A stretch of DNA of 64,000 bases from Burkholderia anthina (GCF_902498995.1 NZ_CABVLY010000025.1:1-64000); one strand, 5' to 3'. Positions 36,904-45,912 are shown, numbered from the stretch's first letter. Notes: generated from the letters alone by a model not told the origin. Made by a program: numbers and translations.

Positions 36904-37626
36904 ATGCGAGTCGGTTTGTTCGTGACCTGCCTGGTCGATCTGATGCGTCCGGAAATCGGTTTTTCGGCGCTGAAGCTGATTCGCGACGCCGGCTACGAGG
37001 TGTTCGTGCCGCCCGCGCAGACGTGCTGCGGCCAGCCGGCCTACAACTCGGGCGACCGCGCGCTCGCGCGCGATCTCGCGGAAAAGACATTGCGCGAATT
37101 CGAGCAGTTCGATTACGTCGTCGCGCCGTCGGGCTCGTGCGGCGGGATGATCCGCGCGCACTACGGCGACCTGTTTCGCGACGACCCCGAACTGATGGGG
37201 CGCTATGGGCGGTTCCAGCAGAAAGTCTACGAACTGACCGATTTCCTTGTGAACGTCGCGAAGGTCACGCTCGCTCCAGGCGAATTCACGGGGCCCGTCA
37301 CCTATCACGACTCGTGCTCGGGGCTGCGCGAACTCGGCGTGAAGGCGCAGCCGCGCGCGCTGCTCGCGCAGCGCGGCGTCGCCGTGACCGAAATGAAGGA
37401 TTGCGAGCACTGCTGCGGCTTCGGCGGCACGTTCGCGGTGAAGTACGGCGATATCTCGGCGGCCATCGCGGACGAGAAATGCGCGAACGTCCGGGCCTCC
37501 GGCACGGGCGCCGTCGTGCTCGGCGATCTCGGCTGCATGCTGAACATCGAAGGGCGGTTGCGCCGCACGGGCGACCGCGACACCCGCGTGCTGCATGTCG
37601 CGCAGGTGCTGGCGGGCGACGTCTGA
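36904..37626 (+). CDS. lutA: Lactate utilisation protein A, cysteine-rich (Fe-S) oxidoreductase subunit
   Basis: 240 residues. Two CCG-type cysteine-rich motifs of the LutA/GlpC/HdrB family are visible: 'PAQTCCGQPAYNSG' and 'DCEHCCGFGGTFAVKYG', with additional Cys at 'SGSCGGM' and 'HDSCSGLREL'. These bind an Fe-S cofactor. It acts with LutB to oxidise L-lactate to pyruvate. The start is fixed by AAGGAG 5 nt upstream; an in-frame ATG at 36823 precedes the promoter. LutB starts 34 bp after its stop. Confidence 0.92.
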   Translation: MRVGLFVTCLVDLMRPEIGFSALKLIRDAGYEVFVPPAQTCCGQPAYNSGDRALARDLAEKTLREFEQFDYVVAPSGSCGGMIRAHYGDLFRDDPELMGRYGRFQQKVYELTDFLVNVAKVTLAPGEFTGPVTYHDSCSGLRELGVKAQPRALLAQRGVAVTEMKDCEHCCGFGGTFAVKYGDISAAIADEKCANVRASGTGAVVLGDLGCMLNIEGRLRRTGDRDTRVLHVAQVLAGDV

Positions 37627-37660
37627 CGCCCGGTTCCGCTCACTTTTCCCCGATACCGCG

Positions 37661-39073
37661 ATGCAAGTCCAATCGATGCATTTCAAGGTGCGCGCCGGCC
37701 AGAAGCTGGCCGATCAGCGCCTGCAGCAGAACCTGAAGAAGCTGTCGACGAAGTTCGTGTCCGCGCGTGCCGACGCGATGACCGCGATCGACTTCCAGGC
37801 GACCCGCGCCGCGCTGAAGGCGCGCCGCAACCGTGCGCTGGAAAACCTCGACGTCTGGCTCGAGGCGTTCGAGCGCGAGGCGACGCGGCGCGGCACGACC
37901 GTGCTGTTCGCGGAAACGACCGCCGACGCCGCGCGGCTCGTCGCCGACATCGCGCGCCGCCACGACGTGAAGAAGGTCATCAAGACGAAGTCGATGGTGT
38001 CCGAGGAAATGCGCCTGAACGCGGTGCTCGCGGAGATGGGCGTGCAGTCGATCGAGACGGACCTCGGCGAATACATCCTGCAGATCAACGACAACGAGCC
38101 GCCGAGCCACATCATTGCGCCCGTCGTGCACAAGGACAAGGACGAGATCGCCGACCTGTTCGCCCGCACGCACCATCGAGAGCGGCTGACCGAGATTCCC
38201 GACATGACGCGCGAGGCGCGCGAAGTGCTGCGCCCGCATTTCATGTCGGCCGACATGGGCGTGACGGGCGGCAACTTCGTGATCGCCGAGACGGGTTCGG
38301 TTGCGGTCGTCACGAACGAAGGCAATGAAGGGATGTGCACGGTGATGCCGCGCGTGCACGTCGCGGTGACGGGCATCGAGAAGGTGCTGCCCACGCTCGA
38401 GGATCTCGCGACCGCGATGCGCCTGCTGCCGCGCTCGGCGACCGGGCAGAAGACGTCGAACTACTTCTCGCTGCTCACCGGCCCGCGCGGCCCCGGCGAC
38501 GAGGACGGCCCGGAACACAATTACGTGGTGCTCGTCGATGGCGGCCGCACCGGCCTGATCGGCGGCGAGTTCCAGGAGATGCTGCGCTGCATCCGCTGCG
38601 GCGCGTGCATGAACCATTGCCCGGTCTACCAGAAGGTCGGCGGCCACGCGTACGGCTGGGTCTATCCGGGGCCGATGGGCTCGGTGCTGACGCCGAGCTA
38701 CGTCGGCGTCGAGCAGGCGCTGGACCTGCCGCAGGCCGCGACGCTGTGCGGCGAGTGCGACAGCGTGTGCCCGGCCGGGATTCCGCTGTCGCATCTGCTG
38801 CGCGCGCTGCGCGAGAAGCAGGTCGAGCGGCACCTGCGGCCGTGGCGCGAGCGCGCCGGGCTCGCCGCGTGGGGCTTTTTCGCGCGCCGGCCGGTGCTCT
38901 ACGCGCTGACGACCAAGCTCGCGGTGCGCATCCTCGAGCGGCTGGGCAGCAGCGGCGGCACGCTGCGGCGCCTGCCGATGATGGGCGGCTGGATGGACAC
39001 GCGCGACATGCCGACGCCGACCGGGCGCACGTTCCGCGAGTTGTATGCGGCATCGAAGAGTCATCTCGGCTGA
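37661..39073 (+). CDS. lutB: Lactate utilisation protein B, iron-sulfur protein with LUD domain
   Basis: 470 residues. The N-terminal LUD domain (about 60-290) includes 'KTKSMVSEEMRLN' and 'TGGNFVIAETGSVAVVTNEGN'. A ferredoxin-type pair of [4Fe-4S] motifs follows: CIRCGACMNHCPVYQ (near 308) and CGECDSVCPAGIP. The C-terminus has the usual LutB tail. It works with LutA in lactate oxidation, probably at the membrane. A second possible start is the ATG at 37676. No lutC follows; the next gene encodes a small unrelated protein. Confidence 0.93.
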   Translation: MQVQSMHFKVRAGQKLADQRLQQNLKKLSTKFVSARADAMTAIDFQATRAALKARRNRALENLDVWLEAFEREATRRGTTVLFAETTADAARLVADIARRHDVKKVIKTKSMVSEEMRLNAVLAEMGVQSIETDLGEYILQINDNEPPSHIIAPVVHKDKDEIADLFARTHHRERLTEIPDMTREAREVLRPHFMSADMGVTGGNFVIAETGSVAVVTNEGNEGMCTVMPRVHVAVTGIEKVLPTLEDLATAMRLLPRSATGQKTSNYFSLLTGPRGPGDEDGPEHNYVVLVDGGRTGLIGGEFQEMLRCIRCGACMNHCPVYQKVGGHAYGWVYPGPMGSVLTPSYVGVEQALDLPQAATLCGECDSVCPAGIPLSHLLRALREKQVERHLRPWRERAGLAAWGFFARRPVLYALTTKLAVRILERLGSSGGTLRRLPMMGGWMDTRDMPTPTGRTFRELYAASKSHLG

Positions 39074-39156
39074 CGACTGTTCATCGGGCAGCAACAGTGC
39101 GTTCGCTATTCGAGTATTTATCTCGATAGATGCGGTCTATAGAATCTTGCCTGTAG

Positions 39157-39179
39157 TCCCCGAAATTGGGTTTCGGGGA
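39157..39179 (+). other. Hairpin between lutB and the 75-residue protein gene
   Basis: TCCCCGAAA / TTTCGGGGA perfect 9-bp stem with TTGGG loop, ending 9 bp before the AGGAG of the next gene. It could be the end of the lut transcript (no T run) or a leader structure controlling the small gene. Confidence 0.5.
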
Positions 39180-39200
39180 ATGAGGTCAAGGAGCCGCATC

Positions 39201-39428
39201 ATGAAAAAGACAATATCGATGTACTGGCCGCTGGCAATCGTCGTTCCGCTCGCGGCGGCCGCTTATCTGCACGCGATGGCCGGCGCGCCGTCGCGTGGCC
39301 CGCTCGCCGTTCATCAGGCATCGGCCGAGCTGGCGCGCGCGGTGTCGTTCGGTCTGGTCGACGACGCGACGAAGTCGCTGCCGCCCGCATCCGGCGACGT
39401 CGTGCTCGCCGCACCGAAGGCGCTGTGA
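39201..39428 (+). CDS. Small exported or membrane-anchored protein of unknown function
   Basis: 75 residues. MKK start, hydrophobic core 'MYWPLAIVVPLAAAAYLHAM' (about 7-26), then a polar, mildly charged tail (27-75), ending 'GDVVLAAPKAL'. It is either a cleaved periplasmic peptide (possible site near AMA-GA) or a type II single-span protein. AAGGAG lies 7 nt before the ATG and codon use is GC3-rich like neighbours, so I regard it as real. I recognise no family. A hairpin precedes it, and a second 9-bp hairpin (39436-39444/39450-39458) follows its stop. Confidence 0.6.
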   Translation: MKKTISMYWPLAIVVPLAAAAYLHAMAGAPSRGPLAVHQASAELARAVSFGLVDDATKSLPPASGDVVLAAPKAL

Positions 39429-39476
39429 CGCATGCCGCCGTCGCTTTGCGCGACGGCGCGATTCCGGGCGCCTTTG

Positions 39477-39482
39477 TATAAT
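39477..39482 (+). promoter_or_regulatory. -10 element before the phosphatase gene
   Basis: TATAAT, about 48 bp before the ATG; no good -35 at the usual distance. Confidence 0.35.
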
Positions 39483-39529
39483 GGCGTGCTCTTCTCCCAC
39501 GCGGTTCGCCGCGGCTTTCCGATAGTGCG

Positions 39530-40012
39530 ATGAACCGCGTTGCGATCTGTTTCGTCTGTCTCGGCAATATCTGCCGTTCGCCTACGGCAGAAGGCGTGAT
39601 GCGCCACCAGGTGGACGCGGCCGGGCTGACCGCCCGGATCGCGATCGATTCGGCCGGCACCGGCGACTGGCACGTCGGCGAGCCGCCCGATACGCGCGCG
39701 CAGGCTGCCGCGCACACGCGCGGCTACGACCTGTCGGCGCTGCGGGCGCGGCAGGTGAGTGCGGCGGATTTCGAGCGTTTCGACCTGCTGCTCGCGATGG
39801 ACGAGGCCAATCTCGCGGAACTGCATCGGCGCTGCCCGCCGCAGCATCGCGACAAGGTGCGCCTGCTGATGGAATTCGCACCGGGCGCGGCCGAGACCGA
39901 AGTCGCCGATCCCTATTTCGGCGGCGCGCAGGGTTTCGAGCAGGTGCTCGATCAGGTCGAGCGCGCATGCGCGGGCCTGCTGGACACCCTCCAGGCGCGC
40001 ACCGCGCGCTGA
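39530..40012 (+). CDS. Low molecular weight protein-tyrosine-phosphatase
   Basis: 160 residues. The P-loop C-X5-R is at the N-terminus, CLGNICRS (Cys10, Arg16), and the general acid Asp is in 'VADPYFGG'. This is the full LMW-PTP fold. Bacterial members dephosphorylate tyrosine kinases, often of exopolysaccharide clusters, or arginine; no polysaccharide genes lie in this window, so the substrate is open. It is cytoplasmic and sits 117 bp upstream of iscR. Confidence 0.92.
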   Translation: MNRVAICFVCLGNICRSPTAEGVMRHQVDAAGLTARIAIDSAGTGDWHVGEPPDTRAQAAAHTRGYDLSALRARQVSAADFERFDLLLAMDEANLAELHRRCPPQHRDKVRLLMEFAPGAAETEVADPYFGGAQGFEQVLDQVERACAGLLDTLQARTAR

Positions 40013-40060
40013 TTGCGGCAGGAAATTCAGCGGTCTGCGAATACCCTGTCAAAGACATGG

Positions 40061-40085
40061 ATACTTGACTAAAAACGTCAAATAT
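40061..40085. promoter_or_regulatory. IscR box 1 (type 1)
   Basis: 25 bp beginning ATACTTGACTAAAAA and continuing CGTCAAATAT; matches the type 1 [2Fe-2S]-IscR motif (ATASYYGAC-N7-GTC-type dyad). It overlaps the -35 of the iscR promoter. Confidence 0.82.
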
Positions 40086-40092
40086 TTATACT
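40065..40092 (+). promoter_or_regulatory. Promoter of the isc operon
   Basis: TTGACT - 16 bp - TATACT, start site near 40099, embedded in the two IscR boxes. Confidence 0.7.
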
Positions 40093-40112
40093 TGACCAAA
40101 ATCGTCAAGATT
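40088..40112. promoter_or_regulatory. IscR box 2 (type 1)
   Basis: 25 bp beginning ATACTTGACCAAAAT and continuing CGTCAAGATT, 27 bp from box 1; covers the -10 and start site. Confidence 0.82.
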
Positions 40113-40129
40113 GCAGTCCCCTAGACACC

Positions 40130-40669
40130 ATGAGACTCACCACCAAAGGCCGTTTCGCCGTCACGGCGATGATTGACTTGGCACTGCGCCAGGAGCAGGG
40201 CCCGGTGACGCTTGCAGGCATCAGCCAGCGCCAGCGGATTTCGCTCTCGTATCTCGAACAGCTGTTCGGCAAGCTGCGCAGGCATGAAATCGTCGAATCC
40301 GTGCGCGGCCCGGGCGGCGGCTACAACCTCGCGCGCCGCGCGCAGGACGTCACCGTCGCCGACATCATCATCGCGGTCGATGAACCGCTCGACGCCACGC
40401 AGTGCGGCGGCAAAGGCACGTGCGACGGCTCGAAGCAGCCCGACGGCCATTGCATGACGCACGAGCTGTGGTCGACCCTGAATCAGAAGATGGTCGAATA
40501 CCTCGATTCGGTGTCGCTGCAGGATCTCGTTGATCAGCAGCGCGCGCGAGAAGGCGCCCCCACGGTGTTGCGCGACCGGCGCGCGTCGGAGCCCGCCGCG
40601 GCACCGGCCGAACCGGTGCGCACGATGCCCCTCGGCCCCAATTCGGTGTTCAACATCGCGAGTTCGTGA
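40130..40669 (+). CDS. iscR: Fe-S cluster regulator IscR (Rrf2 family)
   Basis: 179 residues. The Rrf2 winged helix starts MRLTTKGRFAVTAMIDLAL. Cluster ligands are Cys92, Cys98 and Cys108, with His111 in the position of the E. coli His107 ligand; the loop between the second and third Cys is four residues longer than in E. coli. With [2Fe-2S] bound it is expected to repress this operon through the tandem boxes upstream. The C-terminal tail is Pro/Ala-rich and not conserved. No good ribosome site precedes the ATG. It is first gene of iscRSUA-hscBA-fdx-iscX. Confidence 0.96.
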   Translation: MRLTTKGRFAVTAMIDLALRQEQGPVTLAGISQRQRISLSYLEQLFGKLRRHEIVESVRGPGGGYNLARRAQDVTVADIIIAVDEPLDATQCGGKGTCDGSKQPDGHCMTHELWSTLNQKMVEYLDSVSLQDLVDQQRAREGAPTVLRDRRASEPAAAPAEPVRTMPLGPNSVFNIASS

Positions 40670-40744
40670 GCGCGAACGCGCCGCACACCCCGCCGCACAC
40701 CCCATAACGCACACAGTCCCTGCACAGAATATCCGGAGCGACAG

Positions 40745-41968
40745 ATGACCCAAGAGACTCTCCACCTGCCCATCTACATGGATTACAGCGCGACGACGCC
40801 GGTCGACCCGCGCGTGGTCGACAAGATGGTGCCGTACCTGCGCGAGCAGTTCGGCAACCCGGCGTCGCGCAGCCATGCGTACGGCTGGGATGCGGAACGC
40901 GCGGTCGAGGAAGCGCGCGAGCAGGTGGCTGCGCTCGTGAACGCGGATCCGCGCGAGATCATCTGGACGTCCGGCGCAACCGAATCGGACAACCTGGCGA
41001 TCAAGGGTGCCGCGAACTTCTACAAGGGCAAGGGCAAGCACATCATCACGGTGAAGACCGAGCACAAGGCCGTGCTCGACACCTGCCGCGAGCTCGAGCG
41101 CGACGGCTTCGAAGTCACCTATCTCGACGTGAAGGACAACGGCCTCCTCGACCTCGACGTGCTCAAGGCCGCGCTGCGCCCGGACACGATCCTCGTGTCG
41201 GTGATGCACGTGAACAACGAGATCGGCGTGATCCAGGACATCGAGACGATCGGTGAACTCTGCCGCGAGAAGGGCATCGTGTTCCACGTCGACGCCGCAC
41301 AGGCGACCGGCAAGGTCGAGATCGACCTCGCGAAGCTGAAGGTCGACCTGATGTCGTTCTCGGCGCACAAGACGTATGGCCCGAAGGGCATCGGCGCGCT
41401 GTACGTGCGTCGCAAGCCGCGCGTGCGCATCGAAGCGCAGATGCACGGCGGCGGTCACGAGCGCGGGATGCGTTCGGGCACGCTGCCGACGCACCAGATC
41501 GTCGGCATGGGCGAAGCGTTCCGCATCGCGCGCGAAGAAATGGCGACCGAGAACGAGCGCATCCGCATGCTGCGCGACAAGCTGCTGCGCGGCCTGTCGC
41601 AAATCGAGGAAACGTACGTGAACGGCGACCTCGAGCACCGTATCCCGCACAACCTCAACATCAGTTTCAACTTCGTCGAAGGCGAGTCGCTGATCATGGC
41701 GATCAAGGACGTCGCGGTGTCGTCGGGTTCGGCGTGCACGTCGGCGTCGCTGGAGCCGTCGTACGTGCTGCGTGCGCTCGGCCGCAACGACGAACTGGCG
41801 CACAGCTCGATCCGCTTCACGGTCGGCCGCTTCACGACGGAGCAGGAAGTCGACTTCGTGATCGATCTGCTGAACAGCAAGATCGCGAAGCTGCGCGAGC
41901 TGTCGCCGCTCTGGGAAATGCACCAGGAAGGCATCGATCTGTCGACGATCGAATGGGCCGCACACTGA
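40745..41968 (+). CDS. iscS: Cysteine desulfurase IscS
   Basis: 407 residues. This PLP enzyme removes sulfur from cysteine and passes it to IscU and to tRNA thiolation. The PLP lysine is Lys209 ([12 protein letters not shown]), the persulfide cysteine is Cys331 in '[14 protein letters not shown]' on the mobile loop, and 'VDAAQATGK' holds the cofactor Asp and Gln. The C-terminal '[21 protein letters not shown]' matches the IscU-binding tail. The ATG lies 75 bp after iscR. Confidence 0.98.
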   Translation: MTQETLHLPIYMDYSATTPVDPRVVDKMVPYLREQFGNPASRSHAYGWDAERAVEEAREQVAALVNADPREIIWTSGATESDNLAIKGAANFYKGKGKHIITVKTEHKAVLDTCRELERDGFEVTYLDVKDNGLLDLDVLKAALRPDTILVSVMHVNNEIGVIQDIETIGELCREKGIVFHVDAAQATGKVEIDLAKLKVDLMSFSAHKTYGPKGIGALYVRRKPRVRIEAQMHGGGHERGMRSGTLPTHQIVGMGEAFRIAREEMATENERIRMLRDKLLRGLSQIEETYVNGDLEHRIPHNLNISFNFVEGESLIMAIKDVAVSSGSACTSASLEPSYVLRALGRNDELAHSSIRFTVGRFTTEQEVDFVIDLLNSKIAKLRELSPLWEMHQEGIDLSTIEWAAH

Positions 41969-42036
41969 ACGCCGCATCCAATACATTCGCGGGCGGATTC
42001 GCGCGCGCAGACGTAACGAGTCAAGGAGTCTGAGTC

Positions 42037-42444
42037 ATGTCTTACAGCAACAAGGTTCTGGATCACTACGAAAACCCGCGTAACGTCGGTTCGTTCGCGA
42101 AAGACGACGACGCGGTCGGCACGGGCATGGTCGGCGCGCCGGCCTGCGGCGACGTGATGAAGCTGCAGATCCGCGTCGGCGCGGACGGCGTGATCGAAGA
42201 CGCGAAGTTCAAGACGTACGGCTGCGGTTCGGCCATCGCGTCGAGCTCGCTCGTGACCGAGTGGGTGAAGGGCAAGACGCTCGACGAAGCGCTGTCGATC
42301 AAGAACACGCAGATCGCCGAAGAGCTGGCCCTGCCGCCGGTGAAGATTCACTGCTCGATTCTCGCGGAAGACGCGATCAAGGCAGCCGTGGCCGACTACA
42401 AGAAGCGTCACGACACCACGGAAGGCGATCAGGCAGCAGCCTGA
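42037..42444 (+). CDS. iscU: Fe-S cluster scaffold IscU
   Basis: 135 residues. The three scaffold cysteines are Cys37 (APACGDVMK), Cys63 (YGCGSA) and Cys106 (KIHCSILA). LPPVK at 99-103 is the motif recognised by HscA. It receives sulfur from IscS and builds [2Fe-2S] clusters. AAGGAG precedes the ATG by 10 nt. It is 68 bp after iscS, followed by an unusually long structured gap before iscA. Confidence 0.98.
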   Translation: MSYSNKVLDHYENPRNVGSFAKDDDAVGTGMVGAPACGDVMKLQIRVGADGVIEDAKFKTYGCGSAIASSSLVTEWVKGKTLDEALSIKNTQIAEELALPPVKIHCSILAEDAIKAAVADYKKRHDTTEGDQAAA

Positions 42445-42479
42445 GCGGCATCGAGCGGCTTCGCAGGAAAACGCCGGGC

Positions 42480-42564
42480 CGCCCCAAGTTTTTCGCCCCG
42501 CAGGAAGTCCCCTTGGGGGATGACCCCCTCGGGGGGCCTGGCGCGCAGCGACAGGTTTGGGGCG
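42480..42564 (+). repeat. Nested palindromic element between iscU and iscA
   Basis: Outer arms CGCCCCAA (42480-42487) and TTGGGGCG (42557-42564) enclose competing inner stems TCCCC/GGGGA (42508-42519), GGGGG/CCCCC (42515-42528) and CCCCC/GGGGG (42524-42535). It looks like a mobile intergenic palindrome or an RNA-processing/attenuation structure. The gap is 169 bp and has no gene. Confidence 0.6.
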
Positions 42565-42613
42565 CTTAGACGGAACGCGGCAGCCCTTTGGGGCGCGCCG
42601 CGGCAAGGACATC

Positions 42614-42937
42614 ATGGCAATTACACTGACCGAAAAAGCAGCACAGCACGTCCAGAAATACCTCGTCCGTCGCGGCAAGGGTGTGGGCCTGCGGCTTGGC
42701 GTTCGCACGACCGGGTGCTCGGGGCTCGCGTACAAGCTCGAGTATGTCGACGAGCTGGCTCCCGAGGATCAGGTGTTCGAGAGCCATGGCGTGAAGGTCG
42801 TCGTCGACCCGAAAAGCCTCGCGTATATCGACGGCACCGAGCTGGACTTCGCGCGCGAAGGCCTGAACGAAGGGTTCAAGTTCAACAACCCGAACGTGAA
42901 GGACGAGTGCGGCTGCGGCGAATCGTTCCGCGTGTGA
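42614..42937 (+). CDS. iscA: A-type Fe-S carrier IscA
   Basis: 107 residues from the ATG at 42614 (AAGGA upstream). The three conserved cysteines are Cys35 (GCSG) and Cys99/Cys101 (ECGCGESF), which bind iron or an Fe-S cluster. It begins [17 protein letters not shown] like other IscA proteins. It is involved in [4Fe-4S] maturation of client proteins. Confidence 0.97.
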   Translation: MAITLTEKAAQHVQKYLVRRGKGVGLRLGVRTTGCSGLAYKLEYVDELAPEDQVFESHGVKVVVDPKSLAYIDGTELDFAREGLNEGFKFNNPNVKDECGCGESFRV

Positions 42938-43031
42938 CGCGGGTTTCCGCGCGATGCGGGCAAGAGGCGGCACGGGCCGCCTTTTTAATGTGCGGCGTTT
43001 GCCGCGCGACGAACCGGAATTGAACGCGACG

Positions 43032-43559
43032 ATGGTTTCGCTGAAAGACAGCCACTTCGATCTGTTTCACCTGCCGGCGCAATTCGCGCTCGACGAGGCG
43101 GCGCTCGACAGCGCATATCGCACGGTGCAGACGCAGGTGCACCCGGACCGCTTCGCGGCGGCCGGCGACGCGCAAAAGCGTATCGCGATGCAATGGGCGA
43201 CCCGTGCGAACGAGGCGTACCGCACGCTGCGCGATCCGCTGAAGCGCGCGACCTATCTGCTGTCGCTGCGCGGCGTCGACATCGGTGCCGAGAACAACAC
43301 CGCGATGGAGCCCGCGTTCCTGATGCAGCAGATGGAGTGGCGCGAAGGCATCGAGGATGCCGCGGCTGCTCGCAACGTCGACGCGCTCGATGCGCTGCTC
43401 GCCGAACTGCGCGGCGAAAAGCGCGTGCGTCTCGAACGCCTCGGCACGCTGCTCGACAGCGGTGCCGATCAGGCCGCCGCGGAGGCCGTGCGCCAGTTGA
43501 TGTTCATCGAGCGGGTCGCGTCGGAAGTGGGCGCGCAGATCGAGCGTCTCGAAACTTAA
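43032..43559 (+). CDS. hscB: Fe-S co-chaperone HscB (J-domain)
   Basis: 175 residues from the ATG at 43032. The N-terminal J domain has HPD at 37-39 (VHPDRF). The C-terminal three-helix domain, '[19 protein letters not shown]', binds IscU. It stimulates HscA ATPase and delivers IscU. The chosen start gives '[13 protein letters not shown]', the usual N-terminus; an earlier frame to 42954 is not supported. It lies 94 bp after iscA; a short 8-bp hairpin (43561-43580) follows its stop. Confidence 0.96.
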   Translation: MVSLKDSHFDLFHLPAQFALDEAALDSAYRTVQTQVHPDRFAAAGDAQKRIAMQWATRANEAYRTLRDPLKRATYLLSLRGVDIGAENNTAMEPAFLMQQMEWREGIEDAAAARNVDALDALLAELRGEKRVRLERLGTLLDSGADQAAAEAVRQLMFIERVASEVGAQIERLET

Positions 43560-43560
43560 C

Positions 43561-43580
43561 CGCGTGCCTTGCGGCACGCG
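43561..43580 (+). other. Short hairpin between hscB and hscA
   Basis: CGCGTGCC-TTGC-GGCACGCG, perfect 8-bp stem immediately after the hscB stop. There is no T run; perhaps an mRNA processing or stability element. Confidence 0.4.
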
Positions 43581-43613
43581 CAGCAAACGGGCCGAGCGCC
43601 CGAACGAACCAAG

Positions 43614-45482
43614 ATGGCTTTACTGCAAATTTCCGAACCGGGCATGGCGCCGGCGCCGCATCAGCGGCGACTCGCTGTCGGGATCGATCTCGGCACGACG
43701 AACTCGCTCGTCGCCGCGGTGCGCAGCAGCGTGCCCGAAGTCCTGCCGGACGAAGCGGGCCGCGCGCTGCTGCCGTCGGTGGTCCGTTATCTGGAGAAGG
43801 GCGGCCGCCGCATCGGCCACGAAGCGAAGGAACAGGCCGCGACCGATCCGCGCAACACGATCGTGTCGGTCAAGCGCTTCATGGGCCGTGGCAAGGCCGA
43901 GGTCGAAGGCGCGGCGAACGCGCCGTACGAATTTGTCGATGCGCCGGGCATGGTGCAGATCCGCACGATCGACGGCGTGAAGAGCCCGGTCGAAGTGTCG
44001 GCCGAGATTCTCGCGACGCTGCGCTACCGCGCGGAAGATACGCTCGGCGACGAGCTGGTCGGCGCGGTCATCACGGTGCCGGCGTACTTCGACGACGCGC
44101 AGCGCCAGGCGACCAAGGACGCCGCGCGTCTCGCAGGCCTGAACGTGCTGCGCCTGCTGAACGAACCGACCGCGGCGGCGATCGCCTACGGCCTGGATAA
44201 CGCGGCCGAAGGCCTGTACGCGGTATACGACCTCGGCGGCGGCACGTTCGACCTGTCGATCCTGAAGCTGACGAAGGGCGTGTTCGAAGTGCTGGCCGCG
44301 GGCGGCGATTCCGCGCTCGGCGGCGACGATTTCGACCATGCGCTGTTCGGCCACGTGCTCGCGCAGGCTGGCATCGACGCACAGACGCTCGCGCCGGAGG
44401 ACGTACGCCTGCTGCTCGACCGCGTGCGCGTGCTGAAGGAAGCGCTGTCGTCCGCGCCGCAGGCGTCGCTCGACGTGACGCTGTCGAGCGGTGCGCATCT
44501 CGTGCAGACGATCTCGCACGACACGTTTGCCGCGCTCGTCGAGCCGCTCGTCCAGCGTACGCTGACGCCGACCCGCAAGGCCCTGCGCGACGCGCAGGTG
44601 AGCCCGGCCGACATCAAGGGTGTCGTGCTCGTCGGCGGCGCGACGCGCATGCCGGTGATCCGCGATGCGGTCGCGAAACATTTCGGCCAGCCGCCGCTCG
44701 TCAATCTCGATCCGGACCAGGTCGTCGCGCTCGGCGCGGCGATCCAGGCTGACCTGCTTGCCGGCAATCGCGGCAGCGGCGACGACTGGCTGCTGCTCGA
44801 CGTGATCCCGCTGTCGCTCGGCGTCGAGACGATGGGCGGCCTCGTCGAGAAGATCATTCCGCGCAACTCGACGATTCCGATCGCGCGCGCGCAGGAATTC
44901 ACGACCTTCAAGGACGGCCAGACCGCGATGGCGATCCACGTCGTGCAGGGCGAGCGCGAGCTCGTCGCCGACTGCCGGTCGCTCGCGCGCTTCGAGCTGC
45001 GCGGCATCCCGCCGATGACGGCCGGTGCGGCGCGTATCCGCGTGACCTATCAGGTCGATGCGGACGGGCTGCTGTCGGTGTTCGCACGCGAGCAGCATTC
45101 GGGCGTCGAGGCATCGGTCGTCGTGAAGCCGTCGTACGGCCTGGCCGACGACGACATCGCGAAGATGCTCGAGGACAGCTTCAAGACCGCCGAGATCGAC
45201 ATGCGCGCCCGCGCGCTGCGCGAAGCGCAGGTCGAAGCCCAGCGGATGATCGAGGCGACGCAGGCAGCGCTCGCGGCCGACGGCGAACTGCTCGACGCGG
45301 CCGAACGGACGCAGGTCGATGCGCTCGTCGCGGCGCTGAGCGCGATCGCGCAGGGCGACGATGCAGGCGCGATCGAAACCGCGACCAAGGCGCTGGCCGA
45401 CGGCACCGACGAATTCGCGGCGCGCCGGATGGACAAGAGCATCAAGCGCGCACTGTCGGGCCGACGGCTCGACGAGATCTGA
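43614..45482 (+). CDS. hscA: Fe-S cluster assembly chaperone HscA (Hsp70 family)
   Basis: 622 residues. The Hsp70 ATPase domain has [12 protein letters not shown] near 24-35, '[13 protein letters not shown]' and '[14 protein letters not shown]'; the substrate domain and helical lid follow. It is shorter than DnaK and lacks the EEVD-type tail, as expected for HscA. It binds the LPPVK motif of IscU to drive cluster transfer. An in-frame frame extension upstream of the ATG (from 43569) is not needed. It sits between hscB and fdx. Confidence 0.97.
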   Translation: MALLQISEPGMAPAPHQRRLAVGIDLGTTNSLVAAVRSSVPEVLPDEAGRALLPSVVRYLEKGGRRIGHEAKEQAATDPRNTIVSVKRFMGRGKAEVEGAANAPYEFVDAPGMVQIRTIDGVKSPVEVSAEILATLRYRAEDTLGDELVGAVITVPAYFDDAQRQATKDAARLAGLNVLRLLNEPTAAAIAYGLDNAAEGLYAVYDLGGGTFDLSILKLTKGVFEVLAAGGDSALGGDDFDHALFGHVLAQAGIDAQTLAPEDVRLLLDRVRVLKEALSSAPQASLDVTLSSGAHLVQTISHDTFAALVEPLVQRTLTPTRKALRDAQVSPADIKGVVLVGGATRMPVIRDAVAKHFGQPPLVNLDPDQVVALGAAIQADLLAGNRGSGDDWLLLDVIPLSLGVETMGGLVEKIIPRNSTIPIARAQEFTTFKDGQTAMAIHVVQGERELVADCRSLARFELRGIPPMTAGAARIRVTYQVDADGLLSVFAREQHSGVEASVVVKPSYGLADDDIAKMLEDSFKTAEIDMRARALREAQVEAQRMIEATQAALAADGELLDAAERTQVDALVAALSAIAQGDDAGAIETATKALADGTDEFAARRMDKSIKRALSGRRLDEI

Positions 45483-45570
45483 ACGAACGACCTGCATGCG
45501 GGCCGGCGACGGCCCGCGCGATATTGAACCGTGCGGCGCCCGCCGCCGCACCCTGACTGACGGAACGGAC

Positions 45571-45912
45571 ATGCCTCAACTGGTGGTGCTGCCTCACGTC
45601 GAACTGTGCCCGGACGGCGCAGTGATCGACGCGACGCCCGGCAAGAGTATTTGCGACAACCTGCTCGACAACGGGATCGAGATCGAGCATGCGTGCGAAA
45701 AGTCGTGCGCGTGCACGACCTGCCACGTGGTGATTCGCGAGGGCTTCAACGATCTCGAGCCGTCCGACGAGGACGAAGACGACCTGCTCGACAAGGCGTG
45801 GGGCCTCGAGCCGACGTCGCGCCTGTCGTGCCAGGCGATCGTGACGGAAGAGTCGGACCTGGTGGTCGAGATTCCGAAGTACTCGATCAACCACGCGAAG
45901 GAAAATCACTGA
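45571..45912 (+). CDS. fdx: [2Fe-2S] ferredoxin of the isc operon
   Basis: 113 residues. Adrenodoxin-type ligands Cys42, Cys48, Cys51 and Cys87 match the E. coli Fdx numbering, with an extra Cys46 (CEKSCACTTC). A strongly acidic stretch, 'EPSDEDEDDLLDKA', forms the partner-docking surface. It supplies electrons for cluster assembly. The frame is open upstream to 45361 inside hscA, but the ATG at 45571 gives the family N-terminus. Confidence 0.97.
   Translation: MPQLVVLPHVELCPDGAVIDATPGKSICDNLLDNGIEIEHACEKSCACTTCHVVIREGFNDLEPSDEDEDDLLDKAWGLEPTSRLSCQAIVTEESDLVVEIPKYSINHAKENH

Noticed and set aside
42557-42613. N-terminal extension of IscA from an upstream TTG
   Set aside because: It would start inside the palindromic element; the ATG at 42614 has a ribosome site and gives the family N-terminus.
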